A stretch of 64,000 bases of DNA from Verrucomicrobiota bacterium (GTDB taxonomy: Bacteria > Verrucomicrobiota > Verrucomicrobiia > Verrucomicrobiales > Akkermansiaceae), in assembly GCA_017301995.1 (NCBI GenBank), contig JAFLEH010000019.1:62001-126000 (forward strand). The letters are read 5' to 3'. Shown in pieces: positions 10,028 through 19,108 of the stretch. Numbering within the stretch: position 1 is the stretch's first letter; the number at the start of each line of letters is the position of its first letter. The notes under the pieces are model-generated. The model was not told where the DNA came from and made no database searches. It saw nothing but the letters and a program-made list of their open reading frames with translations. The position numbers and the translations under genes were made by a program.

Positions 10028-10946
10028 TCAAATCACACTCCTTTCTACCGACATCTGGAAGCACATCGCCCGGCAGGCAAGGATTACCCGCTGCCATGTG
10101 GCTGTGGCCTATGTTGGCACGGACGCCCCTCGGTTGCTCCCGTTGCAACCGGGCAGCATCCTCGTGTGTGATTTCTCGCGCTCCGCGCTTGAACGGGGGC
10201 TCACCAATCCCTCAGCCATCCTGCAATATCTGGAACAAGGGGTCGAGGTCCACTCCCATGAAAACCTACACGCCAAGGTGTTCTCGTTCGGGGATGTGGC
10301 ATTTGTTGGATCTTGCAACGCCTCGGCCAATTCGGAGGAGCGATTGACTGAGGCTGCGGTCCGAATTACCGATCCGAAATCGGTGATCGATGTTTCCAAT
10401 TTCGTTCTGAGCTTGCGTGGCGTCCGGGTTGGTCCGGAGTTGGTGGAGCAGTTCAAGAAATACTATCGCCGTCCCGCTTGGGAGAATAAAAAGTTGCCCC
10501 GCTCGGGAGGTCCGTCCCACCTGCCTCTCTGGATTGCCAGATGGTCCCGCGCCGCGTCTGACAAGGCCGAGTCCATCGAGAGGAAAACCCGGAGTCTCGC
10601 CCTGGCCGCCATTACCGACTCGTCTAAATTTGCGCTGTCATGGTTCGAGTGGACCACCGCTCCCCCGGCAGCCATCCGGAACCTTTCCGGCGAGATCATT
10701 CAAATCGATGACACATCCCCGGAGCGCGAGGTCCATCCACCGGCCCGTTTTCTGCGCGATGAAGCCATTCCTGGCAAAGGCGGAAGGATCATCCGGGTTG
10801 AAGCCCCGAAAGACCTGAAACCGATTCCGTTGTCACGGATTTACAGGCGGCTGGACCCGGCCGCCAGATCCGCTCTTGAAGCGATCAAGCAGTCCGGGCT
10901 CATTCGCGATCCCGCGCTTGCCAAACAGCTCCGCCAACTCTGGTAA
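10017..10946 (+). CDS. phospholipase-D-family nuclease-like protein within the hsd operon
   Basis: 309 residues; the start ATG overlaps the end of hsdR. A single HKD-type motif is visible, H85-A-K87 followed by GD, then GS-C-N near residue 98-101. This matches PLDc_2 proteins, which hydrolyse phosphodiester bonds and usually act as dimers or with a second motif. The C-terminal half is unassigned. Its location between hsdR and hsdM suggests it works with, or is an accessory of, the restriction system (compare the PLD-type nuclease domain of BfiI). A specific role is not established. Confidence 0.7.
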   Translation: MPPNQITLLSTDIWKHIARQARITRCHVAVAYVGTDAPRLLPLQPGSILVCDFSRSALERGLTNPSAILQYLEQGVEVHSHENLHAKVFSFGDVAFVGSCNASANSEERLTEAAVRITDPKSVIDVSNFVLSLRGVRVGPELVEQFKKYYRRPAWENKKLPRSGGPSHLPLWIARWSRAASDKAESIERKTRSLALAAITDSSKFALSWFEWTTAPPAAIRNLSGEIIQIDDTSPEREVHPPARFLRDEAIPGKGGRIIRVEAPKDLKPIPLSRIYRRLDPAARSALEAIKQSGLIRDPALAKQLRQLW

Positions 10947-10952
10947 CCACCC

Positions 10953-12512
10953 ATGCCCGCCAAGAAAGCCACCACCCAACGAGCCAGGAAGGCTCCCGCC
11001 GAACTCACCACCGCCCAGCGTCTCGGCGCGGTGGTGAAATCCGCCCGTGACATCATGCGCAAGGACAAGGGCCTGAACGGCGATCTTGACCGCCTGCCGA
11101 TGCTCACCTGGATCATGTTCCTGAAATTTCTCGACGACCTTGAACAGGCGCGGGAGATCGAGGCGGAACTGGCCGGGGAAAAATTCAAGCCCGCCATCGA
11201 GAAACCGTACCGCTGGCGCGATTGGGCGGCTAATCCCCAAGGCATCACCGGTCCGGAACTGCTCGCCTTCATCAATAGCGAGGAATGCACCCGCCCCGAC
11301 GGCAAGAATGGTCCGGGACTGTTCGCCTACCTGCGGGCGCTTGGCGGCAATGGCGACGGCCGCCGCGAGGTCATCGCCACCGTGTTCTCGGGGGTCGATT
11401 CCCGGATGCGCTCGGGCTACCTGCTCCGCGATGTGATCGACAAGGTGGGCTCGATCCACTTCACCTCGTCCGACGAGTTGCACACGCTCGGCGCGCTCTA
11501 CGAAGGGATGCTGCGGGAAATGCGCGACGCCGCTGGCGATTCCGGCGAGTTCTACACCCCGCGTGCCGTAGTGCGCTTCATGGTCGAGGCGGTGGACCCG
11601 CGGCTTGGCGAGGTGATCGAAGACCCGGCATCCGGCACTGGCGGCTTTCTCGTCGAGGCGTTCACCCACCTCTCCAAGCAGGTCAAAACGGTCGCCGACC
11701 GCAAGACGCTCCAGACCCGCTCCGTGCAGGGCATCGAGGCGAAGCCCATGCCCTACCTGCTCTGCCAGATGAACCTGCTGCTGCACGGGCTCAACGCGCC
11801 GCGCATCGCCCCCGCCAACGCGCTGGGCGAGAAACTAACGGAACTCGGCGACAAGGACCGCGTGGATGTGATCCTCACCAATCCGCCTTTCGGCGGCGCG
11901 GAGGAAAAGGGCATTCAGGACAACTTCCCGCAGGACAAGCGCACGGCGGAAACCGCCCTGTTGTTCCTCCAACTCATCATGCGCAAGCTCAGGCGCGGGC
12001 CAAAGCCCGGTCGTGCCGCCGTGGTCGTGCCCAACGGCACCCTGTTCGGCGATGGCGTGTGCGCCCGCATCAAGGAGGACCTGCTCAAGGAGTTCAACCT
12101 CCACACCATCGTCCGCCTGCCCAACGGCGTGTTCTCGCCCTACACCTCCATTCCCACCAACATCCTGTTCTTCGACCGCACCGGCCCGACCAAGGAGGTG
12201 TGGTATTACGAGCAGCCCTTGCCCGAGGGGCGGAAGAACTACACCAAGACCCAGCCGATCCAGTTCGAGGAGTTCGCCGACTGCCTGCAATGGTGGGGCA
12301 AACGGAAGGAGAACGAACGCGCGTGGAAGGTCCCGGCCAAGGACTTGCTGGCCAACGGCTGCAACCTCGACCGCAAGAATCCAAACGCCACGGAGGACAT
12401 CACCCACTTGCCGCCGGAACAACTCGCCGCATCCATCCTTGAGAAGGAAATGCGCATCGCTGAAATCGTGAAGGGAATCCAGAAGCTGCTGGCAAAGGGG
12501 GCAAAGGCATGA
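10953..12512 (+). CDS. hsdM: type I restriction-modification, M subunit (N6-adenine methyltransferase)
   Basis: 519 residues. HsdM N-terminal helical domain (MLTWIMFLKFLDDLEQ), then the SAM-binding motif DPASGTGGF beginning at D224 and the catalytic NPPF at N310, both typical of gamma-class N6-adenine methyltransferases. It methylates the bipartite site read by HsdS and forms M2S or R2M2S complexes. It starts 6 bases after the PLD-like gene and overlaps hsdS by 4 bases (ATGA), so the four genes form one operon. Confidence 0.93.
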   Translation: MPAKKATTQRARKAPAELTTAQRLGAVVKSARDIMRKDKGLNGDLDRLPMLTWIMFLKFLDDLEQAREIEAELAGEKFKPAIEKPYRWRDWAANPQGITGPELLAFINSEECTRPDGKNGPGLFAYLRALGGNGDGRREVIATVFSGVDSRMRSGYLLRDVIDKVGSIHFTSSDELHTLGALYEGMLREMRDAAGDSGEFYTPRAVVRFMVEAVDPRLGEVIEDPASGTGGFLVEAFTHLSKQVKTVADRKTLQTRSVQGIEAKPMPYLLCQMNLLLHGLNAPRIAPANALGEKLTELGDKDRVDVILTNPPFGGAEEKGIQDNFPQDKRTAETALLFLQLIMRKLRRGPKPGRAAVVVPNGTLFGDGVCARIKEDLLKEFNLHTIVRLPNGVFSPYTSIPTNILFFDRTGPTKEVWYYEQPLPEGRKNYTKTQPIQFEEFADCLQWWGKRKENERAWKVPAKDLLANGCNLDRKNPNATEDITHLPPEQLAASILEKEMRIAEIVKGIQKLLAKGAKA

Positions 12513-13684
12513 AGGGGTGGCAAATTGTTCCGCTGGGTCAGGTCATCCGCCAGCGAAAGGAGTTCATCGAGATCGACGACCTGCAAACCTACAAGCGGGC
12601 GAGGGTTCAGCTACACGCCAAGGGCATTGTGCTGCGGGATGTTGTGGAAGGCAGCATGGTAAAGACCAAACGGCAGCAAGTCTCCCGTGCCGGTGAGTTC
12701 CTTGTGGCCGAAATAGATGCGAAAGTCGGCGGCTTCGGAATCGTGCCTGATGACCTCGACGGGGCGATTGTAAGCAGTCACTACTTCCTGTTCGAAATCG
12801 ACGAATCCAAGCTTGAACGTCGGTTTCTCGACTTCTTCATCCGCACCCCTGCATTCCGCGACCAGGTAGAAGCCCAAGGTTCCACCAACTACGCTGCGAT
12901 TCGGCCTGCGCATGTTATTGCCTATCAAATCCCCCTGCCGCCGCTTTCCGAGCAACGGCGGATCGTCGCCCGGATCGAAGCCCTCGCCGCCGAAATCGCC
13001 GAAGCCAAGCGGCTGAGACAAGAGGCGGTCGCGGAGGCGGAGGCGATGGGCAAAGCATGGTTGAATCACCGGATTGAATCTGCGGCCGAGCAATACGGGT
13101 TGGAACGAATGGGTGGCGCTGCAACTTCTGCAGCTGGTTTCGGTTTCCCCAAGAGCTACCAAGGACGCGCTGATCTTGATTATCCGTTCGTGAAGGTGAG
13201 TGACATGAATCTTCCGGAGAATGCTCGGAACATCACCACTGCTCAGAACTGGATTGATAAACATGATGTGGAGGAAATGCGTGTCCGAATCTACCCCGTC
13301 GGCACGGTCATTTTTCCGAAAATTGGTGGGGCCATTGCGACTAACAAACGGAGGGTGCTTTCCGTGCCCGCGACGTTCGACAACAATGTGATGGGACTTA
13401 TTCCTACAGACAGATTGTCGTCGGATTTCTTGTTCGCTGTCATGCAGAACTTCGATCTCACCCAGCTTCAAGCTGGAACGTCTGTGCCCGCGATCAGCCA
13501 GGGCAAAGTTGAGGAGATTCAGGTCGCTGTGCCGCCACTGCCCGAGCAACGCCGCATCGTCGCCGAACTGGATGCCTTGCAAGCGCAGGTGGACGGCTTG
13601 AAGCGCCTGCAATCCGAGACCGCCGCCGAACTCGACGCCCTGCTTCCCGCCATCCTCGACCGCGCGTTCAAGGGCGAGCTTTAG
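12509..13684 (+). CDS. hsdS: type I restriction-modification, S (specificity) subunit
   Basis: 391 residues with two target-recognition regions, each followed by a conserved stretch: PPLSEQRRIVARIEAL with a long helix near residue 150, and PPLPEQRRIVAELDALQ near 350. This repeat architecture is that of HsdS; the two recognition domains set the two half-sites. The start ATG overlaps the hsdM stop. The recognised sequence cannot be derived from the protein alone. Confidence 0.9.
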   Translation: MKGWQIVPLGQVIRQRKEFIEIDDLQTYKRARVQLHAKGIVLRDVVEGSMVKTKRQQVSRAGEFLVAEIDAKVGGFGIVPDDLDGAIVSSHYFLFEIDESKLERRFLDFFIRTPAFRDQVEAQGSTNYAAIRPAHVIAYQIPLPPLSEQRRIVARIEALAAEIAEAKRLRQEAVAEAEAMGKAWLNHRIESAAEQYGLERMGGAATSAAGFGFPKSYQGRADLDYPFVKVSDMNLPENARNITTAQNWIDKHDVEEMRVRIYPVGTVIFPKIGGAIATNKRRVLSVPATFDNNVMGLIPTDRLSSDFLFAVMQNFDLTQLQAGTSVPAISQGKVEEIQVAVPPLPEQRRIVAELDALQAQVDGLKRLQSETAAELDALLPAILDRAFKGEL

Positions 13685-13741
13685 TTTCCTGAAAATTTTA
13701 CTGGACAAAAGAACACTTCGACCCCACATTATCAATCAGCC

Positions 13742-14575
13742 ATGGCAAAAGATTCCAAGATCGAATGGACACACCACACCTTCAACCCCTGGTGGGGTTG
13801 CGCCAAGGTTTCGCCCGCGTGCACGCATTGCTACGCGGAAGCGTGGGCAAAGCGGGTTGGCAGCACCGTGTGGGGCAAGGATGCGCCCCGCCGCTTCTTT
13901 GGCGACGCGCATTGGAACGATCCCGTTCGCTGGCACCGGGAGGCGGCGCTGCAAGGAGTGCGTAGACGGGTTTTCTGTGCCTCGATGGCGGATGTCTTCG
14001 AGCGTAGGGCGGAACTCCACCAATGGCGGGAACGCTTGTGGCGGCTGATAGAAGCAACTCCCTCGCTCGACTGGCTCCTGCTTACAAAACGGCCGCACAA
14101 TGTCCGTTCGATGGTCCCCTGGGGAGCATCCTGGCCGGAAAATGTCTGGCTGGGTTGCACGGCGGAGAACCAGATCTGGGCCGACAAGCGTGTTCCCGCG
14201 CTTCTGGAAGCTCCCGCTAATGTCCGGTTCCTGAGTTGCGAACCCTTGTTGGGTCCATTGGATCTGAGCCGCTACCTCTCGTCCGACCCCGCACAAAGCA
14301 TCCATTGGGTGATCGCCGGAGGGGAAAGCGGAGCCCATTCCCGCCCGATGAATCCGGAGTGGGTGCGCGGATTGCGCAACGAGTGCCAACGCGCCAATGC
14401 GGCTTTCCACTTCAAACAATGGGGGCATTGGGTTCCAGAGGAATTGCTAACCGAGCAGCAGCGGAATGTCATCGTCTTGGACGGCCACCGTCTCGCCGCA
14501 GTTGGCAAGGGCAAGGCCGGGCGCTCGCTGGACGGCCGCACTTGGGACGAACTCCCCTTCAAGCGTCATGCCTGA
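13742..14575 (+). CDS. DUF5131 / phage Gp37-Gp68 family three-Cys protein
   Basis: 277 residues. The N-terminus has the family signature NPWWGCAKVSPACTHCYAE with C20, C27 and C30, the three-Cys motif that may hold an iron-sulfur cluster in a radical-SAM-like fold. Conserved family stretches VFCASMADVFE and WLLLTKRP are present. Members occur in phages, transposons and restriction islands next to a TcmP partner, exactly as here (8-base overlap with the next gene). The biochemical function is not established; nucleic-acid modification is a common guess. Confidence 0.85.
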   Translation: MAKDSKIEWTHHTFNPWWGCAKVSPACTHCYAEAWAKRVGSTVWGKDAPRRFFGDAHWNDPVRWHREAALQGVRRRVFCASMADVFERRAELHQWRERLWRLIEATPSLDWLLLTKRPHNVRSMVPWGASWPENVWLGCTAENQIWADKRVPALLEAPANVRFLSCEPLLGPLDLSRYLSSDPAQSIHWVIAGGESGAHSRPMNPEWVRGLRNECQRANAAFHFKQWGHWVPEELLTEQQRNVIVLDGHRLAAVGKGKAGRSLDGRTWDELPFKRHA

Positions 14576-15692
14576 CATCAAACACTATCAGGGACGGGAG
14601 CAGGGATACATCAAGCATGCCCTGATCGAGAGGTATTTGGAGCCGTTCACGATCAAGATCGGGAGCAAGTGGGATGAAATCGTTTTCATTGACGCGTTCG
14701 CCGGTCCATGGGGTGCCCAATCCGATGACCTTTCCGATACTTCGTTCGGCATTGCCCTGGAGCGCTTGGCAAGGGGATTACAGGTTCTGCGGGATGTTCA
14801 TAAGCGGTCCCCGAGGATACGTGCGTATTTGATAGAGAAAACTCCGGAAGCGTTCCGTAAACTTGACGCATTTGGTCAAAGGCACCAGGCCAAAGGAATC
14901 GATGTCGAGTGCCTTTCGGGCGAGTTTGAAGACCATGTTCCGATATTGGAGCGCCTGACGCGGGCCGAGAGGACTTTCCTGTTCTCCCTCATTGATCCAA
15001 AGGGATGGACTGGTCTCTCAATGGCCGTAATCGCACCTTTGATCCGCCGCCGGTCATCGGAGGTTCTGGTCAATGTCATGTCGTCGTTTGTCCATCGCTT
15101 TGCCGATGTCGACCATTGTCAGGAAAGCTATGACGACTATTTCGGCCGACCGGGTGTCCGCGAGATCATCACGAGTGCCGCGCACGAAGATCGGCAGGAT
15201 GTTGTGGTGCGTGAATACTGCCGCAGCCTGCGCCACCTATGCGGCTACCAGCATGTGTCCTCGTGTGTGATTCTGGAACCTGACAAGAAGGGCATTAAGT
15301 ATTTCATGGTCTTCGCCACGAACGATCCGATGGGCATCAAGGTTTTCAAGGAGGCCGAAGCCCATGCGGCGGCATTGCAAGACGAAATGAAGCACGCCAA
15401 GGAATTTGGAGATCAGATGCCCCTCTTTTCCGCAGGATCTGTCGTCCGCGTGAGCGAATCACTCCGCCGGAAATACAGAATGTTAGCATTCGCGCGGGTG
15501 GATGAACTTTTTCAGAAGAGAGCTATGGTTCCGTATGTAGAGGTATTCTGTAAGGCGATGGCGATGCCTCTCGTGACCGAGAACGAACTGCTAGAATACT
15601 TAAGATCCCACCAAAGCCTTACAGTCAGCTTAGAAAGCTCTCGAAGGCTGAAGCCAAGTATCCAAAAGAATGACACTGTTGTGAAGATTTAG
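14568..15692 (+). CDS. tcmP: three-Cys-motif partner protein TcmP
   Basis: 374 residues from the ATG that overlaps the DUF5131 stop. MPDIKHYQGREQGYIKHALI followed by IVFIDAFAGPWG and FLFSLIDPKGWTGLS are typical of the TcmP family; the FIDAFAGPWG stretch resembles a methyltransferase-type nucleotide loop. It is always a partner of three-Cys proteins. The last ~40 residues (from about 15580) become more AT-rich and look less conserved. Context with hsd genes supports a conflict or modification role; the mechanism is unknown. Confidence 0.8.
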   Translation: MPDIKHYQGREQGYIKHALIERYLEPFTIKIGSKWDEIVFIDAFAGPWGAQSDDLSDTSFGIALERLARGLQVLRDVHKRSPRIRAYLIEKTPEAFRKLDAFGQRHQAKGIDVECLSGEFEDHVPILERLTRAERTFLFSLIDPKGWTGLSMAVIAPLIRRRSSEVLVNVMSSFVHRFADVDHCQESYDDYFGRPGVREIITSAAHEDRQDVVVREYCRSLRHLCGYQHVSSCVILEPDKKGIKYFMVFATNDPMGIKVFKEAEAHAAALQDEMKHAKEFGDQMPLFSAGSVVRVSESLRRKYRMLAFARVDELFQKRAMVPYVEVFCKAMAMPLVTENELLEYLRSHQSLTVSLESSRRLKPSIQKNDTVVKI

Positions 15693-15812
15693 GACGACAC
15701 GGTGTGGAGTTCTGGCCAAGCGCCCCAAACATCAAAGCCGCCCGGAGGGTTTTGTCCTCGAAGGCCCGTGGACATTGCGACCCCAGGAACCGAGAATCCC
15801 TCCACTCAGGCT

Positions 15813-15830
15813 GCCACTCGTGAGAGTGGC
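15813..15830. terminator. hairpin between convergent operons
   Basis: GCCACTC and GAGTGGC form a 7-bp perfect stem around GTGA. It sits in the 235-bp gap between tcmP (plus) and the unknown operon (minus), so it could terminate from either side. There is no U-tract, so termination is only an inference. Confidence 0.35.
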
Positions 15831-15927
15831 CTCACACCTCCTGCTCTGGTCTGACGCAAAGTGTCATCCGGCCCTCGCTTGCGCAACAAACAGTTAGGTA
15901 TTCACGTCAACACCAATAACGGAAATC

Positions 15928-17010
15928 TCATCTCAATAAAGAACTCTGCCGGGACAGAGGATGCCAAGCCGGTTCATCCGTATCGCGTTTCGCCCTGATT
16001 TCCTTCTTCGTTTCGGTCATGTCGGCGCTGAGAGCCACGCTGAACTTTGGAGTCCAGACATCCCCATCGACGTCGAAAGCGTCGCCAGGTATCGGGATCA
16101 GATCCTCCAAGGTATTCCTAAAACGGAAGAACTGCTTGCGCACCGCTTCGTTTGTCGGCGAGCCACCTGGCGGATTGCGCCAATTTCCGTTGGCAGCGAG
16201 CTTCATCAGGATTTCATACTCCTTGGTGTAGGATTTTGAGTTGGATTTCCGGAAGCCGTGTTCCTTTCGCTGCCCGCCGCAGTTGGCGATCATACGGCCA
16301 CCGCAAGCAACTTCAATGGCCAGCATGTCCCAGCGCCAACCGGACTGAATACGAAACAGCGCCTTCTTTCTCACCCTGCCCCCAGCGGTGGCCGGCGGCG
16401 TTGCAAGAGTTGGCACCGCGGCGGTTCGCTCCAGTTGTTCAACCAGCGTCACGAGTTTTAGCCGGTTTGCCGACACCAGCGCCTGAATGGCAGGCGTTAC
16501 CCATTTTGCGGACGGTAACAGGATCGTCACATCCCGCCGCGAGGCAAAATCGGCGGCGATACGTCCGCGATCCCCGATATGCCCTGCCGGGAGGCACAAT
16601 ACCACCGGACGAACGGGATCCGTGCCATTTTGGGCGGTTCCTATCTGGCGAGTCAAGCCATGAGACTCGAATCGGTTTGCGGCAAACCCGAGTGATTCGC
16701 CCAGAGAAACCGCGATGCTCTGCCAATCAGGCACCATCAGCGCGACATCGTCCGCATTCAACCCGACCGGTGGTCCGCAGGGGGCATCATCGCCAACAAT
16801 CCCCAGGAATCCACCGGCCTCGTCCTGCACGACATCCAACCTTGCGGTCAGGCCCCTTGGATCCAGAACATAAGCGGCGTGGCCTGGATGGGCCTTGAGG
16901 AATCGGCGGCAGTTCTCCCAATCGGAGCCAAGATGGCTGGTCCAATCGCACACCGCCGCCCCATTGGCACCTAGAATCTCAAGCGCTCGCCAGAAGCTGG
17001 TAGTCGTCAT
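15928..17010 (-). CDS. unrecognised protein, second gene of a two-gene operon
   Basis: 360 residues from the ATG at 17010 (a TTG six bases upstream is less likely). The N-terminal two thirds look like an alpha/beta region with no motif recognised. Around residues 205-310 a basic stretch (GGRVRKKALFRIQ, HGFRKSNSKSYTKEYEILMKL) leads into a possible winged-helix segment ending with DVDGDVWTPKF. The gene overlaps the upstream one by 32 bases, so the pair is coupled. It lies between the TcmP cassette and a transposase relic, in a conflict-gene neighbourhood. No function is claimed. Confidence 0.7.
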   Translation of the reverse strand: MTTTSFWRALEILGANGAAVCDWTSHLGSDWENCRRFLKAHPGHAAYVLDPRGLTARLDVVQDEAGGFLGIVGDDAPCGPPVGLNADDVALMVPDWQSIAVSLGESLGFAANRFESHGLTRQIGTAQNGTDPVRPVVLCLPAGHIGDRGRIAADFASRRDVTILLPSAKWVTPAIQALVSANRLKLVTLVEQLERTAAVPTLATPPATAGGRVRKKALFRIQSGWRWDMLAIEVACGGRMIANCGGQRKEHGFRKSNSKSYTKEYEILMKLAANGNWRNPPGGSPTNEAVRKQFFRFRNTLEDLIPIPGDAFDVDGDVWTPKFSVALSADMTETKKEIRAKRDTDEPAWHPLSRQSSLLR

Positions 17011-18127
17011 TGGCAAAATGGTGTTCTACAAGCCATGCATCGATCGCGGGATCGGAGGTATTGCCGTTGATGGTGTCACGCTCCGGCGAAATACGGATAA
17101 GCACGCGTGATCGCCGGTTGGCAAGCTTGATGGCGAGGGCGGCTTCTAGCAGGCGTGATGATTCCAGAATTCCGGGGGCAAGATGGCTGAGGGCCTCGAA
17201 TATGGGCGGACGGCTAACAGCAAGTTTCTGGCCACCAGGCACCTCAAGCTTCAGCGATTTCAATTCCGCGAACTGCACCGTGGCATTCAGGTCGCAGCAC
17301 AACGCCGACGGACCATCACGCAACGGTTCCAGCGAATACCGGTTGGAGTGGGCGAGAGCAAATGGTGAGCCGTGAACGACCGTGCCGAATGCCTCGCGAT
17401 ACAACTCCTGGAGTTTCGCACCGCGCCCGGAAACCTGCCACTCGCCGGTTAGGCGGTTGAAGTTCGCCACATCCATCTGCTCGGGACGAAATATCTGCGA
17501 GTCCCTGTTGCCTTCGGCATCAAGGACGCCAACCCTTTTGAGTGTGTCTCCGTGCCGGACAACAAACGCATCTCCATCAGATTCTCTCAGGTGATGAACG
17601 GTGCACGCCGGGGACCTGGAGTTTTCCTTGAACCATTGAGACAGAATACATTTGAGCCGCTCGACGGATTCCGATGTGACAACGAACGACGGCATGCCGG
17701 GTTTGAGCCGGAACGACACCAACGACCGGTCCGCGTTGAGACACTGCCGGTTGAACTCACGTAGCGCCACATCAGGTGCGTGGAGCAGAATCTTGACTGC
17801 CATATCGGCAGGACCGTCATCATCCGCGCGGAGACGTTGGACAACCTGATGGTATTCCGTTTCAAAATTGAGGGTGCTTTGGCTGTCCGAGATCAGGTCG
17901 AGCAAATCGAGGCTCTCAACAAGTCCCGGGGGCGTCTGCTCGGTGGAAAAGGCAAGCACGCCAGCCAAGGCGTCGAAGTCGAAATCAGGCTCCGCAAGGT
18001 TATGAAGTAAAATGTCACGCTCCTTGAAATAGGAAGCGTAGGGAGCAAGAAGCGCGGAAATCGTATCGGGTTTCATGTCCCTCAGGACACCAGATTTCAG
18101 TAAACGGGGGCGGCGAATCGTGGTCAT
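16979..18127 (-). CDS. unrecognised protein, first gene of a two-gene operon
   Basis: 382 residues starting MTTIRRPRLLKSGVLRDMKP. The sequence is mixed alpha/beta with no catalytic motif I can name. The middle (residues ~60-200) is rich in acidic and hydrophobic helix-like segments; the C-terminal third (ALAHSNRYSLEPLRDGPSALCCDL, LLEAALAIKLANRRSRVLIRI) could hold a compact domain. There is no signal peptide or membrane segment, so it is cytoplasmic. The only partner visible is the following overlapping gene. Length, codon use and the lack of interruptions support a real gene; the function is unknown. Confidence 0.7.
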   Translation of the reverse strand: MTTIRRPRLLKSGVLRDMKPDTISALLAPYASYFKERDILLHNLAEPDFDFDALAGVLAFSTEQTPPGLVESLDLLDLISDSQSTLNFETEYHQVVQRLRADDDGPADMAVKILLHAPDVALREFNRQCLNADRSLVSFRLKPGMPSFVVTSESVERLKCILSQWFKENSRSPACTVHHLRESDGDAFVVRHGDTLKRVGVLDAEGNRDSQIFRPEQMDVANFNRLTGEWQVSGRGAKLQELYREAFGTVVHGSPFALAHSNRYSLEPLRDGPSALCCDLNATVQFAELKSLKLEVPGGQKLAVSRPPIFEALSHLAPGILESSRLLEAALAIKLANRRSRVLIRISPERDTINGNTSDPAIDAWLVEHHFANDDYQLLASA

Positions 18128-18217
18128 ATCTCAAATTGGGGTGGGGGGGGTAGGATCAATATACGGCATCACGGGTGTCCGGCTAACTGAGGGTTCTGCA
18201 TTCCCAAAGCGAAGAAA

Positions 18218-18505
18218 ATGAATAGCTTGCATGAAATTCTCGATGTCACGCATTTGAACTTTCGAGTGAGATTTTCCATACTCCGCGGCGATGAACTCCG
18301 GCTGCTATTGATTGCGGTCTGCACCTACCTGATGATTGCGATCCTCCACAAGCAGATCAAGCTGCCCGGCACACTCCACAGAACTTTGCAGATTTTGAGC
18401 GTCCATCCGTTCGAAAAAGTCACTCTAAATGAACTACTTATGGAAACCGAGCACAGAACCATGCATAACGCGAATCCTAATCAATTGATGTTCAATAACT
18501 TATAA
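18218..18505 (+). pseudogene. C-terminal remnant of an IS4-family transposase
   Basis: The end of this frame (AVCTYLMIAILHKQIKLPG, TLQILSVHPFEKVTLNELL, NPNQLMFNNL) matches the C-terminus of IS4-type DDE transposases, where a YVLVAIxKK helix is followed by LQILSxxxFEK and a final CNQLxLFD. The DDE catalytic residues are missing, and the frame upstream of residue ~30 no longer fits, so the copy is truncated and frameshifted. It lies at the boundary between conflict genes and the replication module. Confidence 0.75.
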
Positions 18506-18834
18506 CCGGACACTTGTGATACGGCATACAAAAGTTCGTGGCAGGGCCATATTTGGACACACAGGGAAGAATAGCAACAGAATTTTTTCCATAATTCATT
18601 CATTCTTAGCGTATTATCAATAGGTCTTAACTATTGTTGCCATGACCCAAGGGCACTTTGAGTGAAGCGGACGGGTGGCGGGCAGCGCGGGACATGTCCC
18701 GTTTGGCGCTCTGAACAAATCCAGACTTTTTTTCGGCCACACAGCGGGATCTGTCCATCGGATGCCGGTCGCTTCGGGACATGTCCCCACCTTGTCATCA
18801 AAGGCGAATGATTGACACCAAGCCAGACATGAAC
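18506..18834. other. gene-free stretch between transposase relic and replication module
   Basis: AT-rich at first (18540-18640), then GC-rich. No convincing gene was found on either strand. It holds two GGGACATGTCCC palindromes (listed separately) and probably the promoter region of the replication operon, though no clear -10/-35 pair stands out. Confidence 0.4.
18688..18787. repeat. two GGGACATGTCCC palindromes
   Basis: A perfect 12-base palindrome occurs at 18689-18700 (extended to 14 by flanking C/G) and again at 18776-18787, starts 87 bases apart. A degenerate copy (GGGATCTGTCC) lies between them. Such spacing could suit paired operator binding or DNA looping upstream of the replication genes; ends of a REP- or MITE-like element are the alternative. 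Confidence 0.55.
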
Positions 18835-19023
18835 ATGAAAACCAAATCAATAGAGCGAAGAGACATAAAAGATACCAACAACATATTCTATCAACAACCG
18901 GCCGATATTCGACAATGTTCTCGCGCCAACCAATTGGTAGATATCGCTGAATCCGGCGATCCAGACAACGCCGAGTGCGCCACGGCCGATCTGGCCCGCG
19001 AATTCCCCCTTCCCCTCCCCTGA
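18835..19023 (+). CDS. possible small hypothetical protein
   Basis: A 62-residue frame (MKTKSIERRDIKDTNNIFYQ...). The only support is an uninterrupted frame, hydrophilic composition and a TTGAC at 18812, 23 bases upstream, matching the start element seen before other genes of this element. An ATG six bases upstream would also fit. No family is recognised. It could be non-coding leader sequence. Confidence 0.3.
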   Translation: MKTKSIERRDIKDTNNIFYQQPADIRQCSRANQLVDIAESGDPDNAECATADLAREFPLPLP

Positions 19024-19108
19024 CCGATTTCCGCCGTCGGTCGGGCTGTGCCGGCGGCGGATCCAACTTTCAAGCGGCCAACTAACAAACAACAGCATCA
19101 TCAATACC

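Noticed and set aside
16152..16898. 248-codon plus-strand frame opposite the unknown operon
   Set aside because: Low-complexity Arg/Pro/Ser composition and no upstream signals; the minus-strand pair overlaps as an operon. Some doubt remains because the minus-strand genes are also unrecognised.
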